Origin: Campylobacter lari subsp. concheus
Lineage (GTDB): Bacteria; Campylobacterota; Campylobacteria; Campylobacterales; Campylobacteraceae
DNA: 64,000 nucleotides
Assembly: GCF_008245025.1 (NCBI RefSeq)
Contig: NZ_CP043426.1
Span: 186,001-250,000, forward strand
Reading direction: 5' to 3'
The translations under genes and the position numbers were made by a program. The notes below the pieces were generated by a model. The model did not search any database. It was not told the origin of the DNA and saw only the letters and a list, made by a program, of their open reading frames with translations. Positions within the stretch are counted from its first letter, which is position 1. Each line of letters starts with the position of its first letter. Of the stretch, positions 27,927-36,634 are shown one piece after another.

Positions 27927-29090
27927 ATGCCAATAGAAAGTAAAGAAGAATTTTTAAATTTAATCAAGCAAATCGAACAAAGGATTAATTATAAAAAGCC
28001 TAAAGCTTTTGCTATAGCAAGGCTTGATCTAAGTCAAGTTGATCCTAGTAAAAAACTTCAAGCTAATTTTGGTGTGATTAATTTTGAGCAAAATTATGCT
28101 GCTGCAGCTGTTATGTTTGAAGCTTTTTTTAGAAGAGGGGTTGATGTTGATTTTAATGAAAGTGAGTTTGTGGCTACTTTGATTAAAGAAGATTTGGATT
28201 TTGCACTTGAATGCTTTGCGCCATTTTTGCAAGAGCAAGGTCATAAAAATATAGAAGCAATCAAAGCAGCAAAGGAAAATTTTAGAGAAAATGCTTTTTC
28301 TTTTGTTTGTATTTTTGAAGATGAAGCACCAAAAAGTTTAGAAAGTGTGTATTTAAAACTTTATTTGCTTTCCAATAAAAAAGTACCTTTGAGAAGTTTA
28401 AATTTAACAGGTGCTTTTGGGATTTTACCAAATGTTGCATGGAGCGATAATAAGCCTATTGATTTGGACTTTTTAAGAGAAAATGAGATTGATTTAAAAA
28501 TGAGTGGAAGGTATCCAAGGATTGATTATGTAGATAAATTTCCAAGATTTTTAGCTCATGTTATTCCTGAGGATAATACTAGAATTTTAGAAAGTTCTAA
28601 AGTAAGAATGGGTGCGGTTTTAGCTGCAGGTACTACTATAATGCCGGGGGCTGCTTATGTGAATTTTAATGCAGGTACAACTGGAGCTTGTATGGTAGAA
28701 GGACGCATTAGTTCTTCAGCTGTTGTTGGCGAAGGTAGCGATGTAGGAGGCGGTGCTTCTATACTTGGTGTTTTAAGTGGTACAAGTGGTAATGCTATTA
28801 GCATCGGTAAAGCTTGTCTTTTGGGTGCAAATTCGGTTACGGGAATTCCTTTAGGGGATAATTGTATCGTTGATGCAGGCATTGCTGTTTTAGAAGGGAC
28901 TAAATTTGCTTTAAAAAATAAAGAAGAACTTCAAAAAATCAATCCTGATTTTAAATTTGATAAAGATATATACAAAGGTTTAGAATTAGCAGGATTAAAT
29001 GGCTTGCATTTTAGACAAGATTCTCAAAGTGGAGTGATGATAGCAGCTTTTAATAAAAAGGCTGTAAAACTTAATGAAGATTTACATTAA
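27927..29090 (+). CDS. dapD: Tetrahydrodipicolinate N-succinyltransferase
   Basis: Succinylase branch of lysine and diaminopimelate synthesis. 387 residues, the longer epsilonproteobacterial form. The left-handed beta-helix is seen from about 225 (hexapeptide runs VRMGAVLAAGTTIMPGAAYV and VVGEGSDVGGGASILGVLSG). Nine bases after mrp with GGAG upstream of the start. Confidence 0.93.
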   Translation: MPIESKEEFLNLIKQIEQRINYKKPKAFAIARLDLSQVDPSKKLQANFGVINFEQNYAAAAVMFEAFFRRGVDVDFNESEFVATLIKEDLDFALECFAPFLQEQGHKNIEAIKAAKENFRENAFSFVCIFEDEAPKSLESVYLKLYLLSNKKVPLRSLNLTGAFGILPNVAWSDNKPIDLDFLRENEIDLKMSGRYPRIDYVDKFPRFLAHVIPEDNTRILESSKVRMGAVLAAGTTIMPGAAYVNFNAGTTGACMVEGRISSSAVVGEGSDVGGGASILGVLSGTSGNAISIGKACLLGANSVTGIPLGDNCIVDAGIAVLEGTKFALKNKEELQKINPDFKFDKDIYKGLELAGLNGLHFRQDSQSGVMIAAFNKKAVKLNEDLH

Positions 29091-29116
29091 TTCTTAGCCC
29101 TTATGGGTTAAGAATT
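29089..29116. terminator. Bidirectional terminator between dapD and lipase
   Basis: AATTCTTAGCCC and GGGTTAAGAATT with a TTAT loop; 11 Watson-Crick pairs plus one G-T pair. It covers both stop codons of two convergent genes and has A/T flanks on both sides. Confidence 0.75.
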
Positions 29117-29982
29117 TTAAATAATTCATGTAGTTTATAAATACACATACTAGGGTGATGTTTAATGCTTCCTGTATGTAGTAAAATCTCTTTGCTATCT
29201 TTTTTATAAAGCTTTTGCACAAAATTAAAATTCCACCATTTGTAAGTTTTGAAATTTAAATTATGGGTGGTGTTTATATGAAAATTTATATAAGAATGAT
29301 TTTGAAAGTTTTGGTTTAAACCAGGTGCTTGAAAGGCATAGACTTCTTTTACCGTGCTAGGAAAGGTTCTTGCAAAAGTTTGAGCTAGATATCCTCCTAA
29401 AGAATGTCCTATGATGATGAGATTTTTATCAATGGTGTATTTTTGCTTGAGTTGATTGTAAAAATACTGCATGGATTGAATTTGGCCTTTTGGAATTTTG
29501 TTAAGTAAAATCAAAAAATCACTATAAAGATCTTTAAAATCAAAACACAAAGGATTTAAATCACTCCCTGCAAAGGCTAAAATATAGTTTTTTCTTTTTT
29601 TATCATAAATAAAGCTAGCTCTAAAACCCATTTTAGATTGAGGGTATGTTTCGTTGATGTGTTCAAGTATTTCATAATTTTTTACAAATTTTAAAGCTAA
29701 AAATGCATTGTTTAAACCACCTACAGGGATTTTTTCTTTTTTATAAAAAGGATTAGTTAAAGCTTTTATAATGGCTTTGTGTTTTTGCAAACCTTCTTTT
29801 TGTAAGTTTTGGTTTAAATATACATTAGCACAATAAGCTACTAGACTATAATCATATAATTTTTGCAATAAATCAATATTTTTTTCAAAATGAGTACGAA
29901 GTTTTAATAAGAGTAGTTTTTCTTGAGAGGTTAAATTTGTTTTTTGACTTAAAGCAATAAAGCTTTGCAAGTCAAAAAACAT
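29101..29982 (-). CDS. Class 3 lipase-like alpha/beta hydrolase
   Basis: 293 residues, Lipase_3 type. The nucleophile elbow GHSLGGYLAQTF is at about 190-201 and a family-like strand YILAFAGSDL precedes it near 130-139 (oxyanion area); a candidate acid and the late His (HHPSMCIYKL) follow. No signal peptide, so a cytoplasmic or non-classically released enzyme. Substrate unknown. Lies 9 bases after dps and could be cotranscribed with it. Confidence 0.82.
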   Translation of the reverse strand: MFFDLQSFIALSQKTNLTSQEKLLLLKLRTHFEKNIDLLQKLYDYSLVAYCANVYLNQNLQKEGLQKHKAIIKALTNPFYKKEKIPVGGLNNAFLALKFVKNYEILEHINETYPQSKMGFRASFIYDKKRKNYILAFAGSDLNPLCFDFKDLYSDFLILLNKIPKGQIQSMQYFYNQLKQKYTIDKNLIIIGHSLGGYLAQTFARTFPSTVKEVYAFQAPGLNQNFQNHSYINFHINTTHNLNFKTYKWWNFNFVQKLYKKDSKEILLHTGSIKHHPSMCIYKLHELFKILNP

Positions 29983-29991
29983 TATAAATTC

Positions 29992-30441
29992 TTACATAGA
30001 ACAAGTATTTTGGATAGTTGAGTTAAGCATCCAAAGAACTTTTTCATATTTTGCAATATTTTCTTGAGCAAATGCTGCTGTTGTGGTATCGCTTGCTTTT
30101 TCAGCTTCTTCATTTAGCTTTTTAAATTCAGCCAAAAGATATTTATAATCTTCTCTAATAAGTTCTAAAACTTCCACTGGAGTAAAACAATCTTTTTGAG
30201 CCTTAGGTGCTTTTGCATTTTCTAGTAATGTTTTTGAGCAAACGATAGCTTTTTCTCCTAGTTGTAAAGCTCTCTCAGCGCAATCATCAAAAAGCTCTGC
30301 CATTTCTTCATAAGCTTTTTCTGTATATTCATGAATTGAGAAGAACTGTAAACCTTTTACATTCCAGTGATAATTATGAAATTTAATCCATAAACTATGA
30401 GCATCCGCTTGTAATTGCAATAATTGTTTTGTTACTGACAT
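29992..30441 (-). CDS. dps: Dps ferritin-like DNA protection protein
   Basis: 149 residues, dodecameric mini-ferritin that stores iron and consumes hydrogen peroxide. Ferroxidase ligands in [17 protein letters not shown] (His/His) and [21 protein letters not shown] (Asp/Glu), as in H. pylori NapA. GGAGATAAC precedes the ATG. A Fur-type box lies upstream. Confidence 0.94.
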   Translation of the reverse strand: MSVTKQLLQLQADAHSLWIKFHNYHWNVKGLQFFSIHEYTEKAYEEMAELFDDCAERALQLGEKAIVCSKTLLENAKAPKAQKDCFTPVEVLELIREDYKYLLAEFKKLNEEAEKASDTTTAAFAQENIAKYEKVLWMLNSTIQNTCSM

Positions 30442-30485
30442 GTTATCTCCTTTTTTATTTTTAAAATTATAACATAAAATTCTTA

Positions 30486-30504
30486 AATAATAATTATTAT
30501 TATC
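30486..30504 (-). promoter_or_regulatory. Fur/PerR-like box upstream of dps
   Basis: Read on the minus strand the 19-mer is GATAATAATAATTATTATT, matching the E. coli-type Fur consensus GATAATGATAATCATTATC at 16 of 19 positions; 16 central bases form a perfect palindrome. It is about 45-63 bases before the dps start, upstream of a TATAAT. Background AT content makes chance matches likely enough to require testing. Confidence 0.45.
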
Positions 30505-30569
30505 TAATAAATTTTAATATTAGTAATTATTATATTTTCATTATACTCTTTTTTTACAATAAAGCAAAT

Positions 30570-31793
30570 TTATTTACTTAACATATTTTTGAGTATTAAC
30601 TTTCCTACCTCTACACCAGGTTGATCATAAGTATTAATTCCAAGCATAATACCACATGCAGAAGTAAATAACTCATAATAATACATTAAATACCCACAAT
30701 GATAAGCATCTAATTTTTCAAGTTCTATGACATCAACACTTAAATTTTCAGCAATTAATGCATGCATGGTTGCATCACATTGAGCATTTAAAAGATCATG
30801 TAAATTAACTTCATTAGTAAAATCACAATTTTGCAAATGATTAAAGCTTATATTTGGGATACTAGGAGATTTTTGACTATCTTTGATTTTTAAAAAAGTA
30901 ACAGTTTTATCTTTAGGTCCATCCATGATAAGTTGTAAAAAGCTATGCTGATCTCTAGCGCCAATTAAAGCAATAGGAGTTAAACCTATGCGTTTAAAGC
31001 CTTGTTTTTTACCTAAACTTTCAGCAATTAGTTGAATATACCATTCATTAAAGCCCTTAAAAGCATCACCATAAGAAAAAAGCACATTAATATGAGCACT
31101 TTTATGCGTACAATAATGGTAAGCCTTTTGCAAAATTTGATCACATTTTTTCTCAAAAAAATCCACATAACAAGCTTTTGCACCTTCTAATAAGGTTTTG
31201 GTATCATAGCCACAAAAACTCAAAGGAACAATACCAATAGCGGATAAAACGCTAAATCTACCTCCAACATTTTTAGGTATAAAAAAGCATTTTATATTTA
31301 ATTCTTCACCTAGTTTGTGAAGTTTTGATTCAAAATCAGTAATAAACACAAAGTTTTCATGCAAATTTTCATTTTTAAAATCAAAATGAGCAATGATGAG
31401 TTTAAATAAAGAAATCACCTCTATAGTTGTACCTGATTTACTTGCTATGATGAAAAGTGTTTTTTGGGGATTTATTTTTTGCATAGTTTGGGTAAAAGTA
31501 TGTGAGGAGGTATTGTCAATAATAAAAAGTTTTTTTTCTTCTACTTGATCAAATAAAAGCTCTTTTAAAGCTTTAACCCCACAACTTGATCCACCCATAC
31601 CTACTAAAACAATATTTTCTATATGAGTTTTAGTAGCGATAAAATCTTTGCTTTCTTTGATTAAATCAAAGCTTGTATCTACTAAATGATAATATCCTAT
31701 ATCGCCACTTTCTAACTCATCATTCATTCTATTTGCATAAGCGGTGATTTTTTTAAAATCTTGGGTTTTAAAAAATAAAGTATTATTTAGCAT
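30570..31793 (-). CDS. pgi: Glucose-6-phosphate isomerase
   Basis: Interconverts glucose- and fructose-6-phosphate; since Campylobacter generally lacks phosphofructokinase this serves gluconeogenesis and sugar-nucleotide supply. 407 residues, the short form. Motifs: VGMGGSSCG, IIASKSGTTIEV, GGRFSVLSAIG. The ATG at 31793 overlaps the galU stop and gives the usual N-terminus; an upstream ATG at 31808 lies within galU. Confidence 0.93.
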   Translation of the reverse strand: MLNNTLFFKTQDFKKITAYANRMNDELESGDIGYYHLVDTSFDLIKESKDFIATKTHIENIVLVGMGGSSCGVKALKELLFDQVEEKKLFIIDNTSSHTFTQTMQKINPQKTLFIIASKSGTTIEVISLFKLIIAHFDFKNENLHENFVFITDFESKLHKLGEELNIKCFFIPKNVGGRFSVLSAIGIVPLSFCGYDTKTLLEGAKACYVDFFEKKCDQILQKAYHYCTHKSAHINVLFSYGDAFKGFNEWYIQLIAESLGKKQGFKRIGLTPIALIGARDQHSFLQLIMDGPKDKTVTFLKIKDSQKSPSIPNISFNHLQNCDFTNEVNLHDLLNAQCDATMHALIAENLSVDVIELEKLDAYHCGYLMYYYELFTSACGIMLGINTYDQPGVEVGKLILKNMLSK

Positions 31794-32613
31794 TTTTACT
31801 TTTCTCATAAAAATAATTTGTCGCTTCTACAAAGCCTTCTACGCTTCCACAATCAAATCTTTTTCCTTTAAATTTATAAGCTAAAACCATATTATTAGTT
31901 GCTTGTGAAAGTAAGGCATCGGTTAGTTGAATTTCTCCGTTTTTACCTGCTTTGGTGTTTTCTAAAATGCCAAAAATATCAGGTGTTAGAATGTATCTTC
32001 CTATGATAGCTAAGTTACTTGGAGCATCTTTTGGATCGGGTTTTTCTACCATAGAATTTACCATGATTAAATCCTCTTCCACGGCATTTCCAGCTATAAC
32101 CCCATAGTTTGAAACTTGATCGGCTTCAACTTCCATTACAGCTATAACAGAGCAGCGGTATTTTTCATAAATTTTTACCATTTGAGCTAGGACATTTACC
32201 CCATCTTCATTCACACATAAATCATCTGCCAAAATTACCCCAAAAGCTTCATCTTGCACTAAAGGCTTTGCTTTTAAAACCGCATCTCCTAAGCCTTTCA
32301 TTTCATTTTGTCTTGTAAAAGTAAAGGTGCAACGATCTATGAGTGTTCTTATTTCACTTAAAAGGTATTCTTTTTTAGTACCTGCGATTTGGTGTTCAAG
32401 TTCATAAGAAATATCAAAATAATCCTCCAAAGCCCTTTTTCCACGTCCTGTAACAAAGCCCATGGTTTCCATACCAGCTTCTAAAGCCTCATCTACACCA
32501 TAGTGAATTAATGGTTTTATCAAAATTGGAAGCATTTCTTTAGGTAGGGTTTTTGTGGCAGGTAAAAATCTAGTACCATAACCTGCTGCAGGAAAAATAC
32601 AAGTTTGAAGCAT
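31783..32613 (-). CDS. galU: UTP-glucose-1-phosphate uridylyltransferase
   Basis: Makes UDP-glucose for surface glycans. 276 residues. Nucleotide-binding PAAGYGTRFLPATKTLPKEM at 8-27, VEKPDP, and QLTDALL. First of a galU-pgi unit; divergent from the YigZ gene. Confidence 0.95.
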   Translation of the reverse strand: MLQTCIFPAAGYGTRFLPATKTLPKEMLPILIKPLIHYGVDEALEAGMETMGFVTGRGKRALEDYFDISYELEHQIAGTKKEYLLSEIRTLIDRCTFTFTRQNEMKGLGDAVLKAKPLVQDEAFGVILADDLCVNEDGVNVLAQMVKIYEKYRCSVIAVMEVEADQVSNYGVIAGNAVEEDLIMVNSMVEKPDPKDAPSNLAIIGRYILTPDIFGILENTKAGKNGEIQLTDALLSQATNNMVLAYKFKGKRFDCGSVEGFVEATNYFYEKSKNAK

Positions 32614-32687
32614 AGTTTATCCTTAAATTTTTATAAGTTGTTTTGATTATAATTTTATTTAAATATTATAGCTAAATTAAGGAAAAT

Positions 32688-33269
32688 ATGAAAACCATTG
32701 ATCAAATTTATCAAGCAAAAATAGAAATCAAAAAATCAACTTTTTTGTCTTTTTTATGTCCTTTAGAAGATTTTCAAACTTTAATGCAAAAACTAAGAAA
32801 CGAGCATTTAAAAGCCGTGCATTTTGTATATGCTTATAGGTATTTAAACGAATTTGGTCAAATCATAGAAGATAAAAGCGACGATGGTGAGCCAAAAGGA
32901 ACTTCTGCAATGCCTTGTTTGAATGTCTTAAGAGGAGCTTTGCTTGTTAATTGCGCGGTGATTGTGGTGCGTTATTTTGGAGGGATTAAACTTGGTACAG
33001 GTGGTCTTGTAAGAGCTTATAGTGAAGCTGCAAATGAAGCTATTTTAAATGCAACGCTTTTAGAATTTGAAGCTAAAAATATTTTAATTTTAAACATTCC
33101 TTTTCATCTTTATCCAAGATTTGAGCATTTTTTAAATAAAAATAACATTTCATATGAAAAAAAATTTCAAGAAAATGTTGAATTGGTTTTAAGTGTTAAT
33201 GCCAAAGAAGAAGAGGAATTTAAAAAATTTGCAAAAGAGTTCGAATTTAGTGGACTTGTTTGGAAGTAA
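32688..33269 (+). CDS. YigZ/IMPACT family protein
   Basis: 193 residues. The UPF0029 domain is clear: HFVYAYRY, DDGEPKGTSAMPCL and VVRYFGGIKLGTGGLVRAYSEA. Family members bind nucleic acid or act in translation control (IMPACT, YigZ), but function in bacteria is not settled. Single gene ending in a good terminator. Confidence 0.9.
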   Translation: MKTIDQIYQAKIEIKKSTFLSFLCPLEDFQTLMQKLRNEHLKAVHFVYAYRYLNEFGQIIEDKSDDGEPKGTSAMPCLNVLRGALLVNCAVIVVRYFGGIKLGTGGLVRAYSEAANEAILNATLLEFEAKNILILNIPFHLYPRFEHFLNKNNISYEKKFQENVELVLSVNAKEEEEFKKFAKEFEFSGLVWK

Positions 33270-33289
33270 GCGCTTGCTTACTTCATTTT
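33263..33289. terminator. Terminator after YigZ gene
   Basis: GAAGTAAGC and GCTTACTTC (9 pairs) with a GCTT loop, followed by ATTTTT. Lies between convergent genes. Confidence 0.8.
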
Positions 33290-33621
33290 TACAAAGAACT
33301 TAAAAGATCTTTTACCATATCTTTTTGCGGCTCTTGTTTTTCTTCTATATTAGCTTGTATAGGAGTTTCGTTTTGTCCTCTAAAACGATAATTATAAATA
33401 TTTGACATATTTGAGCTAAAAATTCCTGTGCTAAATTGATCTTGACTCATAGCTTTTGAAAAAAGTTCATCAAGTTTTATACTTTGCTCGTTTAAATTTT
33501 TACTATTGTTTTGATTAAGTAAAGACATAAAGTCTTCATTAGCTCCTTGAGTGCTTTTATAAGCACTACTTTGACCATACCCATACTCTTTAACCGATAA
33601 ATTATCATGGTTAACTTGCAT
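33289..33621 (-). CDS. Putative flagella-coregulated protein (Cj0428-like)
   Basis: 110 residues from the ATG at 33621 (AAAGGAG 7 bases upstream); an earlier ATG at 33657 lacks a site. Asn/Gln/Ser-rich, no membrane segment, no recognised domain. Order and N-terminus (MQVNHDNLSVKEYGYGQS) recall C. jejuni Cj0428, a gene reported in the sigma-54 flagellar regulon. A textbook sigma-54 promoter lies directly upstream, which supports this. Function unknown. Confidence 0.78.
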   Translation of the reverse strand: MQVNHDNLSVKEYGYGQSSAYKSTQGANEDFMSLLNQNNSKNLNEQSIKLDELFSKAMSQDQFSTGIFSSNMSNIYNYRFRGQNETPIQANIEEKQEPQKDMVKDLLSSL

Positions 33622-33657
33622 GTTTTCTCCTTTCAAAATATTACAAGGAAAAAACAA

Positions 33658-33671
33658 GCAAAAATCATTCC
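33658..33671 (-). promoter_or_regulatory. Sigma-54 promoter (GG-N10-GC)
   Basis: On the minus strand GGAATGATTTTTGCTTG: the -24 GG and -12 GC are separated by exactly 10 bases and continue TTGCTT as in Campylobacter class II flagellar promoters. It begins one base after the upstream gene's stop codon and sits about 36 bases before the start codon at 33621. Confidence 0.8.
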
Positions 33672-34004
33672 TTAATCGCCATGAGTTGGGTAGTATTCAG
33701 CTTCTATTTCATTGTTTTTAATAAACTCTTCTCTAGCTTTATTACAGCGCTCATCCCTTAGTTTTCTATAAGCATTTCTACTTTCTAATTCTTGAGAAGT
33801 TAAAGGGCGATCTTCTAAAAATGAAATATGAAAATAAGTATCATCTTCTTTGCTGAATTTTTCATAAAATTCAACATAGTCAAAATAATCTTTTTCACTT
33901 TGAAAATCAATACTTTCTTCTACATAAATAGTTGGACCAAAGCCTCTGTGATTTTGAGTAAAATGTCCAAAACCAGCTGCATACTTTATCTTAAACGAAT
34001 TCAT
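33672..34004 (-). CDS. Small conserved hypothetical protein (Cj0427-like)
   Basis: 110 residues, soluble, rich in Tyr, Phe, Asp and Glu (FGPTIYVEESIDF, DYVEFYEKFSKED); no known domain. Overlaps the ABC-F gene end by 4 bases, so it is cotranscribed with it. Corresponds in position to Cj0427 as recalled. No function suggested by sequence. Confidence 0.8.
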   Translation of the reverse strand: MNSFKIKYAAGFGHFTQNHRGFGPTIYVEESIDFQSEKDYFDYVEFYEKFSKEDDTYFHISFLEDRPLTSQELESRNAYRKLRDERCNKAREEFIKNNEIEAEYYPTHGD

Positions 34005-35575
34005 TCTAAACCTCCTAAAAATTCGTCATAACTTCCTTTAAAATCTGTTAATTTTCCATCTTCTAAAAACCATATACGATTGGCAAAGGCACTAATTAGC
34101 TCTCTATCATGGCTTATACATATCACGCAACCTTTGAAATTATATAAGGCTTCACCTAATGCAATGATACTTTCAAGATCTAAATGATTATCCGGTTCAT
34201 CTAAAAGTAAGAAATTTCCACGCTCTAACATTAATTTTGAAAGCATTAAGCGGTGTTTTTCGCCTCCACTTAAGCTAGAGGCCATTTTTTCTTGATCACT
34301 TCCGCTAAAGAGCATTCTACCAAGACATTTACGAATTTCATCCAAATCTTTGAATTTTTCACTCATTAGCCATTCATAAAGTTTCAAATCCTCATTAATT
34401 AAATTCGTTGTATCTTGTGAAAAATATCCCATTTCTATGGTAGCACCAAGGTGAATATGACCACTATCAGGTTCTAATTTTGATGCAATGATTTTAGCTA
34501 AAGTGCTTTTTCCAACACCATTTGCACCGATTAGGGCTATTTTATCACCTTTTTCTAATTTTAATTCTAAATTTTCAAATAAAGTTTTATCATAAGCTTT
34601 ACTAATACCTTTTAATTCTAAAACTTCATTTCCTATTTCTCTATTAGTTCTAAAAACTATGCTAGGATCACGCCTACTTGAAGTTTTAATCTCTTCAAGT
34701 TCAAGTTTTTCTAAAGCTTTAGCCCTACTTGTAGCTTGTTTGGCTTTTGAAGCATTAGCACTAAAACGACGTATGAAATTTTCTAATTCTTCTCTTTCTT
34801 TTAAAGTTTTATCGCGTTTGAGTTCAGCTTGTTTAGCAAGTAAGGTTGAAGCCATGTACCAATCATCATAATTTCCAGCAAAATCGCGTATTTGTTTAAA
34901 ATCCACATCTAAAATTCTTGTACAAACTTTATTTAGAAAATGTCTATCATGGCTAATTACTACTAAAGTTCCCTCATGTCTTAAAAGTTCATTTTCAAGC
35001 CAAGAAATAGCTTCTAAGTCAAGGTTGTTTGTAGGTTCATCTAAAAATAACACATCAGCACCTAAAAACAATACTTGTGCTAATAAAACTTTAAATTTAT
35101 CCGCACTTTGCAAAGTACTCATGAGAGCATTAAAATCTTTTATATTTAAAGAACTAAGAATTTTTTCACATCTAAGTTCGCAATCATAGTTTGGATCTTC
35201 TTCTGCTGTTATGATTTCAAGCTCGCTTAATCTATCATTGATTTCATCGGTAAATTCTTCACTCATATAAAGTTTTTCTTTTTCTTTTAGTGCATCGTAT
35301 AATCTTTTATTTGCACACATTACTGCATCTTTGATAGTGTAATTTTCAAAAGCAAATTGATCTTGTCCTAACACGGCGATTTTTAAATTTGGATCTATAC
35401 AAATTTCTCCACTGCTTGATTCTATTTCGCCTGAGAGAATTTTTAAAAAGGTTGATTTTCCTGCGCCATTTGCGCCTATAAGTCCATATCTTTCACCACG
35501 GTTTAATTTTAAATTTACATCTTCAAATAAAAGTTGGTTTGCAAAACGCATAGTGAGATTTTTTACTTCTACCAT
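34001..35575 (-). CDS. ABC-F family ATPase (YbiT-like)
   Basis: 524 residues, two ABC domains and no membrane part; ABC-F proteins act on the ribosome. Domain 1: Walker A GANGAGKST near 36, Walker B LFLDEPTNNLD; its signature is LQSADKFKVLLAQ, not LSGGQ. A linker of about 60 residues (EELENFIRRFSANASKAKQA) follows. Domain 2: GANGVGKST, LSGGEKHRLMLSKL, LLLDEPDNHLD. The altered first signature is also seen in YbiT. Earlier labels as an exporter are not supported. Confidence 0.9.
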   Translation of the reverse strand: MVEVKNLTMRFANQLLFEDVNLKLNRGERYGLIGANGAGKSTFLKILSGEIESSSGEICIDPNLKIAVLGQDQFAFENYTIKDAVMCANKRLYDALKEKEKLYMSEEFTDEINDRLSELEIITAEEDPNYDCELRCEKILSSLNIKDFNALMSTLQSADKFKVLLAQVLFLGADVLFLDEPTNNLDLEAISWLENELLRHEGTLVVISHDRHFLNKVCTRILDVDFKQIRDFAGNYDDWYMASTLLAKQAELKRDKTLKEREELENFIRRFSANASKAKQATSRAKALEKLELEEIKTSSRRDPSIVFRTNREIGNEVLELKGISKAYDKTLFENLELKLEKGDKIALIGANGVGKSTLAKIIASKLEPDSGHIHLGATIEMGYFSQDTTNLINEDLKLYEWLMSEKFKDLDEIRKCLGRMLFSGSDQEKMASSLSGGEKHRLMLSKLMLERGNFLLLDEPDNHLDLESIIALGEALYNFKGCVICISHDRELISAFANRIWFLEDGKLTDFKGSYDEFLGGLE

Positions 35576-35628
35576 TAATATCCTTAAAATATTTTTGCTA
35601 TAATTTTAACAAAAAAAGGTTTATTATT

Positions 35629-36633
35629 TTGGATTTTTCGTATTTATTGTTAAAAACATTGCCTAGTATGACTTTGGTTTTTAATATCTTGGCTTTATTT
35701 TTAGCTTATTTTTTTAAGCAAAATAAGATTTTTTTCTTACTTTTGTTGATTTTATGTGCTAGAGCTTTATCTTTAGTAGCAAGTGAATATCAAGCGCATT
35801 TGTTTATCTCGGTGTTTTTGCCTTTTTCTTTTGTACTTTTTGTATTTTTACAAGATAGCAAACTTGTTTTTGAAAGAATTAATCTCGTTAAATTTGCGTA
35901 TTTAATCTTTATGGGTTTTGTAGCGTTAATACTTAGCACAAGTACTAATTTTAATGCAAGCATTACAAGTGAGATTTTTGGTCTCTCAACGCAATTTTTT
36001 AAGCCTATTAGTGAGTTAAGTTTTTGTGTGTTTTGGGTGGGAATAATATTTTTATTATTTTCGTATTTTAAAAACAATGATTTTCATTTTTTACTAGCTT
36101 ATATGGGCTTAAGTGTGCAGTTTTTATTTTACAATAGTGTTGATTTGGGTTATTATGAATTTGCTTCTTTAGTGTTGATAGGATTTTTAGCATATAAAGC
36201 TTATAAAATAGCTTTTTTTGACATTTTAACCAATTTGCCAAATTTAAAAGCCTTAAGAAGATATGCTCAAGGACTTGAAAATTTTCATTTAGCCTTGATT
36301 GAAGTAAAAAATATCAATGAAATTTATCATCAAAAAGGCTTAAAAATGGGCGAGTTTGTAATGCATGAGTTTGCTAGGATTTTAAAAAAAGCTTTGCATG
36401 CTAGGGTTTTTAAAGATGATAAGGATTATTTTATTATTGTATTTGAAAATGAAAATATAGCCTTTGTGCAAAGCAAGCTTCAAATGCTTGAAAATTTTAT
36501 GCAAAAATATAGTTTTGAATTTAAAGAGCAAAATGCAAAATTAGAAATTAAACTTTGTTTATCAAGTAAAAATGAAAACATAGAAGAAAGTTTAAAACAA
36601 GCAAAATTAGAACTTAGAAAACAAAAGGATTAA
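35629..36633 (+). CDS. Membrane protein with degenerate GGDEF domain
   Basis: 334 residues. About seven hydrophobic helices fill the first 195 residues, then a GGDEF-like domain begins at FFDILTNLPNLKALRRYAQ. The catalytic GGDEF position reads KDDKDYFIIVF, so diguanylate cyclase activity is not expected; it may sense a signal or bind nucleotide. Start is TTG at 35629 with AAAAAAAGG 9 bases before. Two bases before the phosphohexomutase gene. Confidence 0.8.
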   Translation: MDFSYLLLKTLPSMTLVFNILALFLAYFFKQNKIFFLLLLILCARALSLVASEYQAHLFISVFLPFSFVLFVFLQDSKLVFERINLVKFAYLIFMGFVALILSTSTNFNASITSEIFGLSTQFFKPISELSFCVFWVGIIFLLFSYFKNNDFHFLLAYMGLSVQFLFYNSVDLGYYEFASLVLIGFLAYKAYKIAFFDILTNLPNLKALRRYAQGLENFHLALIEVKNINEIYHQKGLKMGEFVMHEFARILKKALHARVFKDDKDYFIIVFENENIAFVQSKLQMLENFMQKYSFEFKEQNAKLEIKLCLSSKNENIEESLKQAKLELRKQKD

Positions 36634-36634
36634 A

